Source: Bryopsis sp. KO-2023
Lineage: Eukaryota; Chlorophyta; Ulvophyceae; Bryopsidales; Bryopsidaceae
NCBI GenBank assembly: GCA_030272585.1
Contig: BSYQ01000008.1
Coordinates: 4,526,001-4,590,000 of the forward strand
Direction: 5' to 3'
Length of the DNA stretch: 64,000 nucleotides
Shown here: piece by piece, positions 47,701 through 60,216 of the stretch
Layout of the letters: each line of letters begins with the position of its first letter
How positions within the stretch are numbered: position 1 is the first letter of the stretch
Position numbers and translations under genes: made by a program
The notes under the pieces: generated by a model
What the model saw: the letters and a program-made list of their open reading frames with translations, nothing else
Database searches by the model: none
Told to the model about the DNA's origin: nothing

Positions 47701-50105
47701 TTGAGGAAAAACAATGCATTCGACTCTGTAGAACGACCCCAACCATCCGCAAAAAAAACCAAAAACATTCGAAGGATTCTTGTTTTTACAGAAAAGTGAA
47801 GAAGAAGAAAAAAAAAGAACATTTGATAGGTGTTTGGATGTGTTTGTGTTTTCTGGAGGGAAATTTTTCGGGATCCACATACTTCGCAACTTCCAGCTCG
47901 AAGCGTTTCCTGTATTCCTCAAAGCTAGATTCTCTGCAAAGACAAAGAACAGAACATTCTGCCAACTGAGATTATTAATTTCAAGAATTCATAAACTCCA
48001 GCTTGGGATGACGTAAGAACAACAACACTGACCACATATGGCATGCTCTCTTTTCCCCAAAAAAAGAGGAGAAAAGAGATGAGGGACTTCAAAACATTGA
48101 CCACAATTCTTGCCACACCTTTCGATCAACTCCATCTCCCTTCTCTTAATTTCCTGTTCTTGAGTCACAATACGAGTCTCCCTGGCAGCCAGCTTTTTGC
48201 TCTCACTGCACCAAACAAACCCTGGTCAGACTCTACAAACATCGGAGTCACTTCAAAATTCATGGGGAGGAGATTTACCCTGGCAGCGAGATTTCTTCAA
48301 AACTGTTACCATCGTCTTTGTCTTTTTCCCCTTTGCCTCACTTTCTTATTTTTATTTTTCTTGAGGAGCCATTTCACATTTCGGTTAAGGGTCTTGCTCC
48401 TTGTATGAGCCAACCGAATCGAATGTTTTCTCATATCAAGAATGGGGAAAATCTTCTGTGTGTGAGCTAGCTAGTACTGCCATATGTTATAGCAATAAAA
48501 AGTGAAGGCAACAGCAACAGAAGTACACTTTTATTTATGTGTGTGTGAACAACTGCTAATCCTATGTTGTTTTGAGTGCTGTGTGAAAGCACTTGTCAAG
48601 ACAAAAGAAAAAATATTAGAAAACACTGCATTTACATGAGAGAGAGAGAGTAGGATGTCTACGATTTTTGTTCGGACTTACATTTCTCCAAACTCCTTTA
48701 CTTTCTTTTGCTCCTCCGTCACGAGTGCGAGCCTGGTGGGGACAACAACAAGATGTAGCAGTCAGAGGAAAGTCGGCAAGGCAAGGGAGTCATTAACGCA
48801 AAGCTTGATTTGAATGAGCAAAAGTTAAAGTCTTCTTGTTGTGGAAGGTAAGTGAATGCTGCATGGAGAGGGACACCAACTCACTCAGTGCACGGCACTC
48901 TTGCCAGGTAGTGAAGGTCTGACTTGATATTCCCATTTCAAAGATACTATCCTATCTAGCAGCGATTGACCATTGCTATGTTTATAGTTGCTATGGAAGG
49001 GAGCTATCCATAAACCCATGCTGGGGAAATACTGCTTGAAGTGCTTCGTTTTGAAGCTTCCCGGGAGAGCAAACTCAATCATGGGCAGAATGACTAGTAC
49101 TTTGGTGTTTACTCAACACTGGCTCGCATGTTGTGAGAAGCTTTGTTTGTTTCATGCTACAAGTTTCTTCTCCAAAAAACAAGTATGTGGTTTTGTGCTT
49201 GGAGTGGAGCGACTCACTTGGTGGAGAGCTCTGCTTTTTCCTCGACAAGCTTTGCGTTGCTGAGCAGCCAACTACGATGAAGAAAAAAGCACCTCAGAAG
49301 AATGCAAACTATTTCAAACACAGACACACAATGTGGAATGTGTGGATCAATCGTCGCAACAGTGGTTGGCACACACACCTCTCATATTGTCTTTTGAGCA
49401 GGTCGGACTCCCTGGTCGATATTTCACTCACTTTGTGGGAGAACCTGTTGCAACATCAACATAAAATGATATTAGAAACACTGTCAGCTGTTGGTATTTC
49501 TTAGCTTTATTAGATGCTGTGGTCCAGTAGCTTTTCCTGCAAATTTATGAAATATATGAGGAGTATTAAGGGCCTTCTATGGACTGACTGTGTGGGTTGA
49601 GGGAGTTAGTCCCCAAACATGTCTTAGGTCATCTACCCCTGACGATCGAGTAAAGATTTCGCGGTGGAGCACTTCGTTCAGTCCCTACTCAAGAGTGTTT
49701 CACGAAGGAAACGAGAGGAAACCGAACAAGAAAAAATCCATCAACGCTAATCTCTCTCACGTTTGAAGGTGTTGGAGGGCGTCCACAAGTTTTTCCGGAA
49801 CTGGGCGCGCCGGGTCATCCTGATCGGCAAGAGGGAGATGTTAGTCCACGAGAACAAACTGTGGAAGGATAAGGGAGCCGAGATGTTCTGTGCCCCCCCC
49901 TCCCGCAGGAAAATCTGAGCCTAATCAGCCGTAATTCGCTGAGGTACAAGCTAGTTGCCACGACCACCCCGTTATCCTCCGCCAACAGCAAGGACAATAG
50001 GTCCACAGGTAACTTAACGCCATCCGCCAAATATCCATAAATCGAGGAAGCACCAAGACTTTTCGCAACAAAACCTCGCGACACACGCGTGAATGCAGGC
50101 CACAC
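44768..50105 (-). CDS. Coiled-coil protein with basic C-terminus, 15 small exons (~438 aa)
   Basis: Exons: 50105-49968 (tentative), 49819-49761, 49444-49379, 49271-49218, 48899-48885 (tentative 15-nt microexon), 48732-48682, 48205-48119, 47933-47883, 47558-47463, 47006-46977, 46823-46752, 46469-46382, 45951-45677, 45338-45203, 44866-44768. All junctions agree in phase. The middle is one long Glu/Lys/Arg coiled coil (ARETRIVTQEQEIKRREMEL; REHRDENRRLTEHLKQRETE). Next comes a Trp-rich patch (EMDWLKREGGFLSQWLEKKE; GRGWFGNVFTWKGG) and a Thr/Ser/Pro-rich tail with KRRPSPSPSEPPEQVKRQR and RTTRLRKRRMAAES. These basic clusters look like nuclear localisation signals (inference). No family is recognised. 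The N-terminal exon is placed by phase only. Confidence 0.72.
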
Positions 50106-51346
50106 TTATTACGACGGATGCACCGCACTTGCCAAGCCCCTCCTCGCTGGAAACGAGAGCGGAAACAACAAAGGAGAAGCTCGTCTAGTTCGGGGGGGGA
50201 GCACTGCAAGCATTCTTAGTTACCAGGTCAAGACAGCCGCAAAAACGGCACTCGGCCCCGTTCGCCGGTTTTTCGCTCCGCGACCCCATCTCTGATATCA
50301 CTGGCGAAGTAGAGTGTGAGTTGTTTCGCGCTCGGGTGAACAGGTTGACGGAAACAAAAGTTTGAGCACGAGCCTTTCGCACGCCGCGTAGTGAAATGGA
50401 ACTTTCAACGTCAACTCGGGATAATCCGAGGATCGGACATGATGCCGAGCAATTTCGCCGATTTGGTGAACCCCTGTTGCGATTCGATTTCTTTGTTCGA
50501 TTCAGCCACAATTTGTGTTTGAAGGGGAAAAAAAACAAAAACAGAAGCCAGTACAAGATAAAACACCAGTGCTGAGTGGTTCAGAAAAGCCCCTTGGCGA
50601 CAGAGAGTCCCTGCTCCGAAACCTGTACAACTAATCCATGGCTTTGTTATGATATCTGACCCCGCTGAGTAAACCTCCCATTTTTTTCTGAAGCTAAAGT
50701 TGCTTGATAGCCCTTGTTGTGATTGTACCTTGCACAATAAGGGACAAAACAAAGGCTGCTTTCGAGCCTCCAAGAGTTTGAAAACTAATGAAATGAAATT
50801 AATGAAATCAAGCGAAAAAGCAAAATAAAAAGAAACTCCAGTGGGTCAAGTTTGCTTCCTGAAGTCTGGGTCATTTTTTTGCAGCAGTGCTTGATGCATG
50901 AAAGTTCATGTCTTTCTTTCCATTTGTTAATTTTTTTAATTTTTTTGGGGGGGGTGGGAGGAGGATTTGGGGAAGAAGGAGGAAATAATTCACACACGAG
51001 TTGTTTTTTTGACTGGATTCCTTAATGGCACTTGAGAAAATTTTAAATGAAAGATTGGAGTGAAGTGGGCTGATGGAGTTGTTGGAGGTGACGAGGCAGC
51101 ACTTGTCCTGCACACTACAAAAGCCCAACCTAAAATCCCGTCTCCGTCCAATGCTGTTTCCCCCTGTCCCGTACAACAGCGGAAAACTGCAGCTTTTTGT
51201 TTTGTTCCGGTGCTCGCCATCAAGACTTTGTTTTTCGTTCGTTTCGTTGAAAAAAAAAAAAGAAAAAAGCATCGCTCCTCGCTGAGCAAAAAGACAAGAA
51301 AAAAGATAAGACAAAAAAACAGCCCTGCGGGTGCCACGCTTTCGAG
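50106..51346. other. Divergent intergenic region between the coiled-coil and two-module genes
   Basis: The flanking genes point away from each other, so both promoters should lie here. The first 300 bp are GC-richer with many CpGs and open on several frames, a pattern seen at other gene starts in the window. A T-run followed by a G-run is at 50,939-50,954. No further gene is supported. Confidence 0.4.
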
Positions 51347-53972
51347 ATGAATCTTTCGGACGTTGTGTGTGATGCTGTTTACGTCGACCACACTGAGGTG
51401 GGAATCGTATCCAGTAGCGACCTCCTTCCAAGTTTTTTTCTGTTTGGATTTCCGCTGGTTTTGTTATGTTTCCCCTTCCATTTTTCTCCATTCAGTCGGC
51501 CGAACGGAGTGTTGCTGTGGTTTCAAAAAAGAGGAAACAGAACTGCCCAACAGTATGTGAAAAAAACTTGAAAGGAGCCCCCCCACCCCCAAACCCAATC
51601 ACCACCAAACACAAGACAAACAGCATCTTTCCCTTTCCTTTTTCTCACAGAAAAGAATGCCTATGGTATTTTTTACGCCCAACAGAAGCTGTCCAGTACT
51701 GGGGCCATGATTTTCTGTTCGAAAATATTTTCCCTTCAGGAGAATCTGTCGTTTTATTTTTTTCTGGGCTCATGCCCAGTTCATTTCAATTCTGTGATCT
51801 TCCCCTTCTGGTGGAAAAGCTAATATCATTTCTTTTTTCCTTTCAATTGCTCGTTGAGAAAATTACAGGTTCCATAGTGAATTATAGGTGAAAAAAATTC
51901 AGCTACTGTTTAGAATTGTGTTACCTTAGCAACAACATAAGGTAGCAAAGGCCGAAGGCTTGCTTGTTTGTTTTTTCAATTGGAAAAAAAAATTCACTTT
52001 ATTGATGCCTGTATTTCTGCGGCAGCAAAGTTTTATGTTCACACTTTTTTTCAGACATTCTGTTTGATTTTTTTCTAGGTGAAGCTACCTTCGTCAAACC
52101 GAGGGGAGCGATTTTATTTGAAATTTTATTTGATCGATAAATTGGGGAGGGAGGTTTTGGCCGTCACTGCCGACGACCAAGGGGATGCCCATTATCGATA
52201 CAAAAATGCAAAAGGCTTCAACCATTATGGAAGGCTGGACTCGAACAGCAGAAAGGATGTTATTATGTGGTGAGTCATTATTCTGTTTAATGTTGAGATA
52301 TATTTTAAAGGAAAAGAAAGAAAAAAAAAATTAGGTGAGGAATTCGTGTAAAATGTGAAGGCAGAAGCGATGCGATTATTACTTTTAATTTTTTATTTAT
52401 TTAGTTAGTTTTATAGAGAAATGTGTGTGCATTTAGAAGTCTTTTTTTTAATTTTTGAGATTTTTTTGAAAATTTTTGATTTTTGAACGTCAAAATTATC
52501 TTAGAAGGCGACTGATAGCTGAACAAAATTTTGTGCAGGCTTTTCTGTAAGTTTGCCATGGAGTGAAAATGTAGAAACCTGGGGTGTGCTATTTTTCGTG
52601 CTTTTTTTTTTTTTGGTCTGCAAAAGAGTGCCAAATGCTGTGGAACCAAACAGGATTGTTATTAGAAAAAAAAAAATCCAGGCACAGAAATTTCCGTTTT
52701 TCGTTGTGTTTGAGGATGCATGTTTTTTTCCTTCTTTTTTTCCTAGCTGAATCCTTCTCAGAAACAGTCACATCGTTCATGTCAGAAGTTTTTTTTTTCA
52801 GTGTGTTTATGACTGGTTTTAACAAGTCCATCTTATTTGTGCATGTGCCGTCGTCTTGGAAAATTGTCGAAAAAAAAAAAGGCTGGAAAAGATCATTCGG
52901 CTTTCTCAGCAGAGAAGAGGGGCAGGGCAATCAGAGGGATCCTCGAGGCTAAAAATAGAAACAGAAGATCACCCCGAAGGGGTGTACCTTGTTCGAGATA
53001 GGTGCAGTTCATCCTGGTTTTCTCCCCCCCAAAAAAAAAAAATAATATATTGAAATTTTAAAAAAATTACTTGTTTGTGACTAAAACCTTCGATATGAAA
53101 ACATGCAGGAGTCCAGTTTTCTTATTTTTGAAAATTGGGTCGCAATCGGATGGATTTCTTATTATTTGTTTTTGCCCTGGAGGAAGCTGATGGCAGTCTT
53201 GTTTTTTTGCAGTCAGGAACATGTGGTTTTGCCCGATGCTCGAAGATCGACCAGATGGTTTTTGACGGATCAATATGGTGACTCCCATTTGGCTGTGATC
53301 GGTATGGAGAATCAAGCCAGAGATGGACATTACGTTTACACAGCAGTAAGTGATCCGTCGATCATAGTTAGAGATTTTTTTTTGAAATTCTATTTAACAT
53401 CCCACGATGTGCACTGGAAACCCTGAACAGAGCCGTCAAATTTCTTGAATTTCTCGACCGCACTTTCGTGTCGTAATTTTACTGATGTTTTGTTTTGTGG
53501 TTCCAGTTAGCAACAGCTCCCAGAAAAATCCTTTACGTAAAGAAATGTGCCGAAGGCTTTTTATTTGCCCTGGCACTTTTACATGGTCTTGAATGATGTT
53601 ATCTCAGTAAAACAACATGAAATACCTTCCATCACAACATATGTCCAGTGATCATATCCCCCCCCCTGACTGCATTTCGTTGTTGTTTTTTTTTTGCTTC
53701 TTTCGGAATTCGAACAGCAAGAGCCTTTCGCTTCGCAACTGCCGTTGGAGTGTCGAAACAAGGCAGGGGTGTATCATTGGTTGGAAAGCTGGATTGCACA
53801 TGGCTCCGATGAAGGGGGCAGCCAATCCACGAGGGGCCCCAATCGTCTGAGCAGAGGAAAAAGACCCCGGCCTGTCGTTCTGGATCTGGAACACAATGAT
53901 ATTGACAGGTGGGGCTGGGAAACCAACCTTCTGGTCATTTCCATGTTGGAAGGAATTTACGGGTGCAATTGA
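51347..53972 (+). CDS. Unrecognised protein with two tandem FLxDxxG-LAV-HYxY modules (253 aa)
   Basis: Seven exons fit in phase: 51347-51397, 51496-51552, 51651-51695, 52079-52269, 53213-53345, 53507-53536, 53718-53972. The start is MNLSDVVCDAVYVDHTE and a basic patch SKKRKQ follows. Module 1 reads FYLIDKLGREVLAV, then DDQGDAHYRY. Module 2 reads WFLTDQYGDSHLAVIG, then QARDGHYVYTA. The spacing is the same in both, so they are likely repeats of one small beta-rich domain (inference). The C-terminal exon has YHWLESWIAHGS, a basic RGPNRLSRGKRPRP linker and a hydrophobic end. No signal peptide or catalytic motif is visible. I do not recognise the family; the basic patches allow a nuclear role. Confidence 0.75.
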
Positions 53973-54993
53973 TCATCGATAAAAGCAGAGATCTGCTGCT
54001 TGGCCTTGTGGATTTCGTTTTTTTTTTTTTTTTTTTCTACTGGTGGGCTTTTGATAGCAGTAGTGAAAGGTAGGTGTGAGATCACTGCAATTTTTTCTGC
54101 AATTTTTTCTTCTTATTTATTTTTTTTTTTGGGGGGGGGAGAAACTGATTTTGATGATATCGCTACATCGGGGAATGAGTGCCGAAAGCGTCCTGTGACG
54201 ACTTCGGTTGACGATTATAGCTTTCTCTTAGCTTTTACGTCTGATTCGATACATCCACCCGAAACCTCGGAAACCTCGTAATCTTCCTCGTGAATTCTGC
54301 GTGTCCCGCTGGGTTGGGCCTATTTTTCGTCCGGCAGGTAAGGATATCGTGCAAAGGCTCCGCAACGCGCCGGCGCTCGCTTCGCTCTCGTTTTGTGGTT
54401 GGAAAAAGCTCGCTTTTTTCCTTTCTTTGGCGATCGCGTAATCGGAGACCGTGTCTTGCAAACACCTCCGGTCGTTGCTTGCTGCAACGACCTCACCCAG
54501 CGGATTCGCAACGGGGCGTTTCGACACAAAACGCTCGTCGCTCGACACCATGGGACGCGGGAGGAAAAGATGTCTCGGAGACAGGTCTGATCTGGTTTCA
54601 ATGCTGGTCGTAACCGTATCGGAATCAGCAGAGAAAGCCGATCCCTGCAACCCCCGCTCGTGTCCGTCACGCTCCGTAACGTTTGCGAAACTCTGTCGGA
54701 AGGTAGAGCGTTCCACAGACCTCCCCCCGCCTCCGGTCGATCTTTAGAGTGCCGCGGTTTCTTCTTCTTACCGATCGACTCGCGGCCCTCTGAAGGGTTT
54801 GAGAAATTGTACAGTTTTTAAACATGTGCGGTTGGGGGTGCCAACGCGCGCGTTGTCCCATCAACGCTTTTGGCCAAGATTACGTAACCCAAAATCGCAT
54901 CTTGATGAGATGTCCGATACGTGCAATCTGCCCCATCGATCATTCTAAAAATAGTTTTGATTCTATCGGGATTGAGTTTGCTGTTTTGACTGG
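53973..54993. other. GC-rich, CpG-containing region upstream of the TFIIS-N gene
   Basis: Long overlapping frames exist on both strands (minus 54,228-54,716, 162 codons; several plus frames), as expected in GC-rich DNA with few stops. None carries a domain. A T-run plus G-run lies at 54,119-54,139, followed by an open acidic block (FDDIATSGNECRKRPVTTSV) that might be a terminal exon. It is best read as promoter-proximal DNA. Confidence 0.4.
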
Positions 54994-57900
54994 ATGTACA
55001 CACACAGAATGACAGGATCTCCAAAACGCCAAAGGCTGTCTGAAATCGAACCTGAAGATGATTGTCACGAGGGGAGTTTCGAACCCCTGTGGGTTAGGGA
55101 AGGCCGGGAACATGCCATGCAAGAGGCCTACAGGTATTCCACTAAACTTGTCAAAATCCCCTCGATGGTATTGGCTGTATTGGTTAGGGTAATTTGCCAA
55201 AGTGGTTTGAAGATCAATCGCGTTGTTGAAATCACAGCTGCTTTTGGCCAGGTGGACTTCGAAGCAGCAATGAACAAGGAAGTCTGCATTTTTTCTTTCT
55301 TTATTTTTTGATCTTTCTTTCGTTTTTTTGATCTTTTGCGGGTTTTTCTTGTGTGCATCTGAAATTTGCTGGGTATTTTTCCTTCTTTTTTTGCCTCCAG
55401 GCGAAGGACAATTGCAGTGAGGGCCCTTGCTTGGATGAAAAGCGAGCCCTCCGATGACGAAATCAAAATCGTGGAGTATTGGCATGATATATTGAAAGAA
55501 TTGGTCAACCGCTGGGAAAAGTCTGAGGTACTTCGTTTGGAAGTTTTTTTTTTTCCCTTTGAAAAAATAGTGGAAGAAGAACATCGACACGTGTGGAGCA
55601 CCCCAATAGACGTTTTATGAACCAATGAATCAAACTTTGTTTATTGCTTCTATTCTTTTGCTCCCTTTCATTCTTTATTTTCTCTAAAAAGAAATGGAGG
55701 CCGTATCGCTGCATACACCCCCCCAGACATGCACACATGAGAAAAAAAATCGTTCAAGAAATCGATGCATCAATGTAAAGTCAATGCGTATATGTGCCAT
55801 CGTAAAAATAGGCAAAAATGGATGTGGATGAGCAAGCTGAAAGAGGCAATGAACAGCAGCAGCAGGAGGATGTGGAGGAGGAGGAGGAAGACGACCCTCA
55901 CTGGCTGAGACTGTGTGTGGAAGCTCTGAAAGAAATCGGAACGATGTACATGCCTCTCAAACTGATGTCAAAAACGGGGGTCCTCAGAACCATCGTTCGC
56001 CTCAAGTCACATCCAGACAAGTGCATTGCCCGGTGAGCGGTATGGGGTCTTTTTTCTTTTTTTTCTTTTTTTTTCTTTTTTTAAAATGGGGGTTTTAGTG
56101 TGGTTTTTTGGTTTTTTGGTCGTGGTTTTTTAATTTTTTTTTGGAGGGGGGCATTCTGTTTTCGCTAAATAGCAGTCACTGTGATGATTTGCCTTCGGGG
56201 AAGTCTTTTTTGACAGGGTATTTTTGGGTTTCTGAATGTAGATATTCTTCGTCGGTCGCTCGAGACTGGGAGCATATGATGCTGTCGCACACGGAGACTC
56301 TTTTGGACCCGATTTACATTCGGGACCCCGTGAAGGAGTTTGAGGCCAAGCTTTCCAACGGGACGCCGTCCACTCCCCCCGCCAGTGCCCCCAAGAAGCC
56401 TATCGACCAGTTCGAGGCCAAATCGGAAAGTGCGGTCGAGAAAATGGAAATGAGCGGGGTGGAAGATGGGGACAGAGAAGTGGAGGGTGGAAACCCAGAC
56501 ATCGTTGTTGCAGATTCATCCAAGGTATGTTGTTGTTTTTTTAATTTCAACTTGAAAATAAATAAAAATGTTTTTTTGGAATGTTTATGAAAAACTTCAG
56601 ACACAACCACCACTGCCAACACCATAGGGCATTTATTATCGAAGAAAGAAATTGTTCCTTCGATAATTTTTAATTTTCCAAAAAAAGAATTGTTTTTGGA
56701 TTCCAGGGACCAAGTATCAGTACGGAAGGCAGCGAAGGCATCATTAACACTACAATCAAGGTATGCATTTTTTCCACAGATAAAATACTTTTATTTTTAT
56801 TTTCAAGGGAGTTTTGCTTGGTGCTTTTTCCAAGCACCCGGATAAAGGGTCAAATATATATTCAGTACCACTTTTTTTTTACCCCAATTGTGGTTCATCT
56901 TTTCCCAGGTGGAAGAAAATGGGCTTGCTAGGGTGGAATTCCAGTTTAAAAAGAAAAGAAGGGCAACGGATGAAGAAGAAAGAAATGTGGTGAACTCAAC
57001 AAGCAATCCTATCAAGCAGGAAGGCGTGGATGAAGGTGAGTTGAAACCAAGTCAGATGGCCTCTTTTTGCGTTTTTTTTTTTCTTCTTTTTTTTCTTTTT
57101 TCGTTCCGATGGCCAAAATTGTTTCATTTGCCCCTCCTAGCTGGGTGCCTTTTTTTTATTGGTGGTTTCTGGATCAATGCAGCAACAGGTGTGGAACAAG
57201 TGCCTGTGTCTGACAGAGAAGCAGATCCTGATCGGATCAGTGAAATTCAGTCGATGGGTGCCAGCGAAACAACACCAAAACTTGATGATGCAGAGGTCCC
57301 AGAAGAGAAACCGGAACAGGTATGGCATTTCGCCTTCATGGGCTATTCCTTCAGTACCTTGCACTTTTTTTGGGGGAGGGTTGTATCAGTATGTTTTGCT
57401 TTGTTTTTTTTGTTTTTTTTTGTTTTTTTCGACTGTTCCCCTTATCAATAGGTGTTCATCATCTCGGCTTTCTTTTCAACTATTCTTTTCATAGTAAGTT
57501 TTCTTTTCATAGTAAGTTTTCTTTTCAGGGGGGGGGGGGGGGGAAACAGACTAATTTGTTCCATCGGTTTGATTTTTACAGCAGACTCCAGAAACTCCAG
57601 AAACAGAAACGAAAGATCCGGTGCTGGGCTCTCCAGAAGAAACGCTTTCTGAGCAGCCCCCTGTTTTGGAAGCGAAAGCGGGGTCGGACGGTGACAATGC
57701 TTTAGACAGCTCTGCCGAAAAAAATGGTGTGGAGGCAACCAACAAAAGACCCCCATCCATTATTGGAGGAAAAGAGCTTCCCAGTAAGCAGGGAGGGCTC
57801 TTTTTCTTTCCCTTTGATCCACTTCGGTTTTCCTGGAAAATGAAAAATGTGGTTTTCGGTCATCACCTCACTCAATTTTTGGGGGTGTTTTCTTTTTCAA

Positions 57901-58588
57901 CCCCATGGGTGTGAGGGGGGGAAAAAACCATGTTTTTCATTTTTGAAGAAAATTGAAGTGAAACAGAGGAAGGGAGGGGGGATTTAGTTGTTTTTTTTTT
58001 GCTGGTTTTCTAATTCTTGACGGGCGTGTGGAGAGAAATGAGCAATCTTTTTGATTTTTTCAAATTTTTTTTTGCATTCAGAAGCAATAGCCAAAAAAAT
58101 CCATGGACAAATCCACAGGATGATTTTAGACGGACCATTTTGCTCCTATTTTTCAAAAAGGGAAATCCTTCCCCCCCCCCCCAAAGAGTCACAAGGATGC
58201 AAAAAAAAGCTGGATTCAAAATAGAAGCAATCATAACCAAGCTGTGGTATGTTTATTGTTGATTCTTGCAGCCATCAGCATATCCTGTATTAGTTGAAAG
58301 CATTCCGGTAAATTTTAATTGATTGATGGACAACGCGGAGCATAAAGCCTTTTTCATTACTGAACAGCGTTTTGTTTTTGTTTGTTTGTTTTTTTCTGGG
58401 ATTTTGATTCAGGCATACTTCATGGCAGGAGAGCATCAAAGGAGTTGCCAGGGTCAAAGAGTGAACTGGACTCCGGTGCAGAATCAGATATGTCATTAAA
58501 CTTGGAGGAAATCCCGGATGAATTTTTCGAAGGGGCCGACGGATCAGGAAATCAAGTCACCCCTGCGACTGACAATGCAGAGGATTAG
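54994..58588 (+). CDS. TFIIS N-terminal (LW) domain protein, transcription-elongation type (488 aa)
   Basis: Nine exons agree in phase: 54994-55133, 55401-55527, 55812-56032, 56242-56524, 56707-56760, 56909-57035, 57183-57319, 57582-57783, 58413-58588. After an acidic Gln-rich segment, residues about 120-178 read LRLCVEALKEIGTMYMPLKL, then GVLRTIVRLKSHPD and SSSVARDWEHMM. This is the helical bundle with trailing Trp seen in the N-terminal domains of TFIIS, IWS1, Med26 and LEDGF-type proteins, which dock intrinsically disordered transcription-elongation partners. The remainder is acidic and disordered, with KKKRRATDEEERN as a likely nuclear signal. There is no TFIIS zinc ribbon, so it is not canonical TFIIS; an IWS1-like or other scaffold is more likely. 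A start at 55,009 is equally possible. Confidence 0.75.
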
Positions 58589-59426
58589 TGGAGATTTCCA
58601 ACACATTTTCCTTTTTTTTTTGTGTTTTCTTTTTTTTTGTGTGTGTGTGGCGAATGGGGATTGCAATTAGTCTTCAGTGCTTAGTGCTATTGTTATTGTG
58701 GTAGTCTTTTCTGTTTATTTGTCAACGGGGTGAAAAAAAGTCATCGAAAAGGAAACTGCTTTTTTTATCTCTCTTTTGAGATTGCCATTATAGATCCAGT
58801 GGATAGTGTGGGAGGGGTGTTTGCTTCTCTTGGAACTTATATGTCCATATATATGTACAAATATTGCATTCAGTTGGGACATGGAACTGGAGAAAAAGAG
58901 GATGGTTAAATCATCTGTTCACTTGTGTGAATTCATCTTTCATGGTCCGTCGGAATGTTTCTGAAATGGAAGAAAACACCATAGTCTGAGACTATTAGTC
59001 TCCTAGTTCCTGAGCCATCACATCCCCCAGTGAAATTCTACAGAGCCAAGATCCAGATGCAGCTGAAGAATCCACACCTGCTAGTGGAGGCATTTTAATC
59101 CAGGAACAATTATTTCCCCTCATCCATCAATCAATCGACCTACTGCAGAAGCTACACTCCAAAAAGCCAGATCTTTCTTAAAACACTCTCCAGATCATGC
59201 AAAAAGTGCAAACAAATGGGACAATCCCCCCCCCTCTAAGAAATTGTGAACAATCAGTTCGAAACCCTGAAATTGACCTTGGTTTTTCTGGAAACAATAG
59301 CTAATGCTATTACGTTCATTAGGTCTCATTGGGGGTTTCCCAACCTTGGGGAGAGCATGCATACATACGTACATACATGCATCCTGGAGGACCTGTTTTT
59401 GCTGTGTTGTGGAAAATTGCAACCAT
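58589..59426. other. 3' flank of the TFIIS-N gene
   Basis: AT-rich with T-runs; a CATACATACGTACATACATG run at 59,357-59,380. No gene is seen. Confidence 0.5.
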
Positions 59427-60070
59427 GTTTTGTCTTGTAGAGGGGCCTTGTTTTTTTGTTTGTCTGTTTTTGTTGAAAGAGTCTGAAGAAGGTTTTGTGG
59501 GGATGCTGGTTTTGTAACAGTTGAGATAAGATGGTTGATGCATTTATAGATATGTAGATACTCCCAGAAAGAGGCTCCTAATTCGAACCTGCAAGCGGAA
59601 AAATGTTTTTTCTCCTTCGAGGAAAAAAGAAAAACATTCTTAAAAAATGGCAAAAGAAGAAGGTGAGAAGGTCTTGCCATTTTCCTCAATTCCAAATGGA
59701 TGTGGTCGATTGGCTTTGGGGAAGGGGGATTCTTTTCTTTTGGGAGTTGAAACTGTGAGTTCTCTGTGCTACTGATTCTTATAAAAAAAAATCATTAGCC
59801 AGAACCCAACACTGCTTTTTGGGGAAGGAAATTTTGTCTGGGCTTCTTGCCCTTAGCGAGATTGATCGCTGAAAACCAATTTGTAATTTTCGATTAATTG
59901 ATTAATTTTCCAAAAATCGATACCTTTGTACAAAATCGCCGCATTTCGCCGACGAGGTCCTGTGCGCTTTGTTTTCCATCGACGAGTGTGCGTTTGCGTT
60001 TGCGTTTTCGTTTGCGTTTGGAGAGAATATTTCTTGGGAGTCTGCAAGATGGGTTTCCTGACGAGGGTTA
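59427..60070 (+). pseudogene. 5' fragment of a fourth coiled-coil paralogue, disrupted (inverted repeat arm 2)
   Basis: Inverted copy of 38,881-39,520: same upstream sequence, same TTTGCG-type hexamer leader, and an exon 1 start at 60,049 reading MGFLTRV. After GTTA the match to paralogue C ends abruptly and CACTATGGG begins. The fragment is on the plus strand, so its remaining exons would lie beyond the inserted element, outside the window. Confidence 0.8.
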
Positions 60071-60175
60071 CACTATGGGAAAACCCGCTCTGTGCGGGGT
60101 TGGTCGAATCTCCGCCAAATATCGAAGAACGTCGAACTGACGAACTAAGACCCGAAACAGAACAGAAACGTATTA

Positions 60176-60216
60176 GGAACGGTCGGATGTACCTGGGTTC
60201 GACTCCCAGGCGTTCC
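60176..60216 (+). other. tRNA-minihelix-like hairpin, copy 2
   Basis: GGAACG, linker, CCTGGG, TTCGACT, CCCAGG, CGTTCC: an acceptor stem stacked on a T arm with an exact B box, as at 1918-1958. The stems are conserved between copies and the linker differs. Confidence 0.5.

Noticed and set aside
54228-54716. 162-codon minus-strand ORF as a gene
   Set aside because: It sits in a GC-rich promoter-proximal island where several frames on both strands are open; no recognisable motif.
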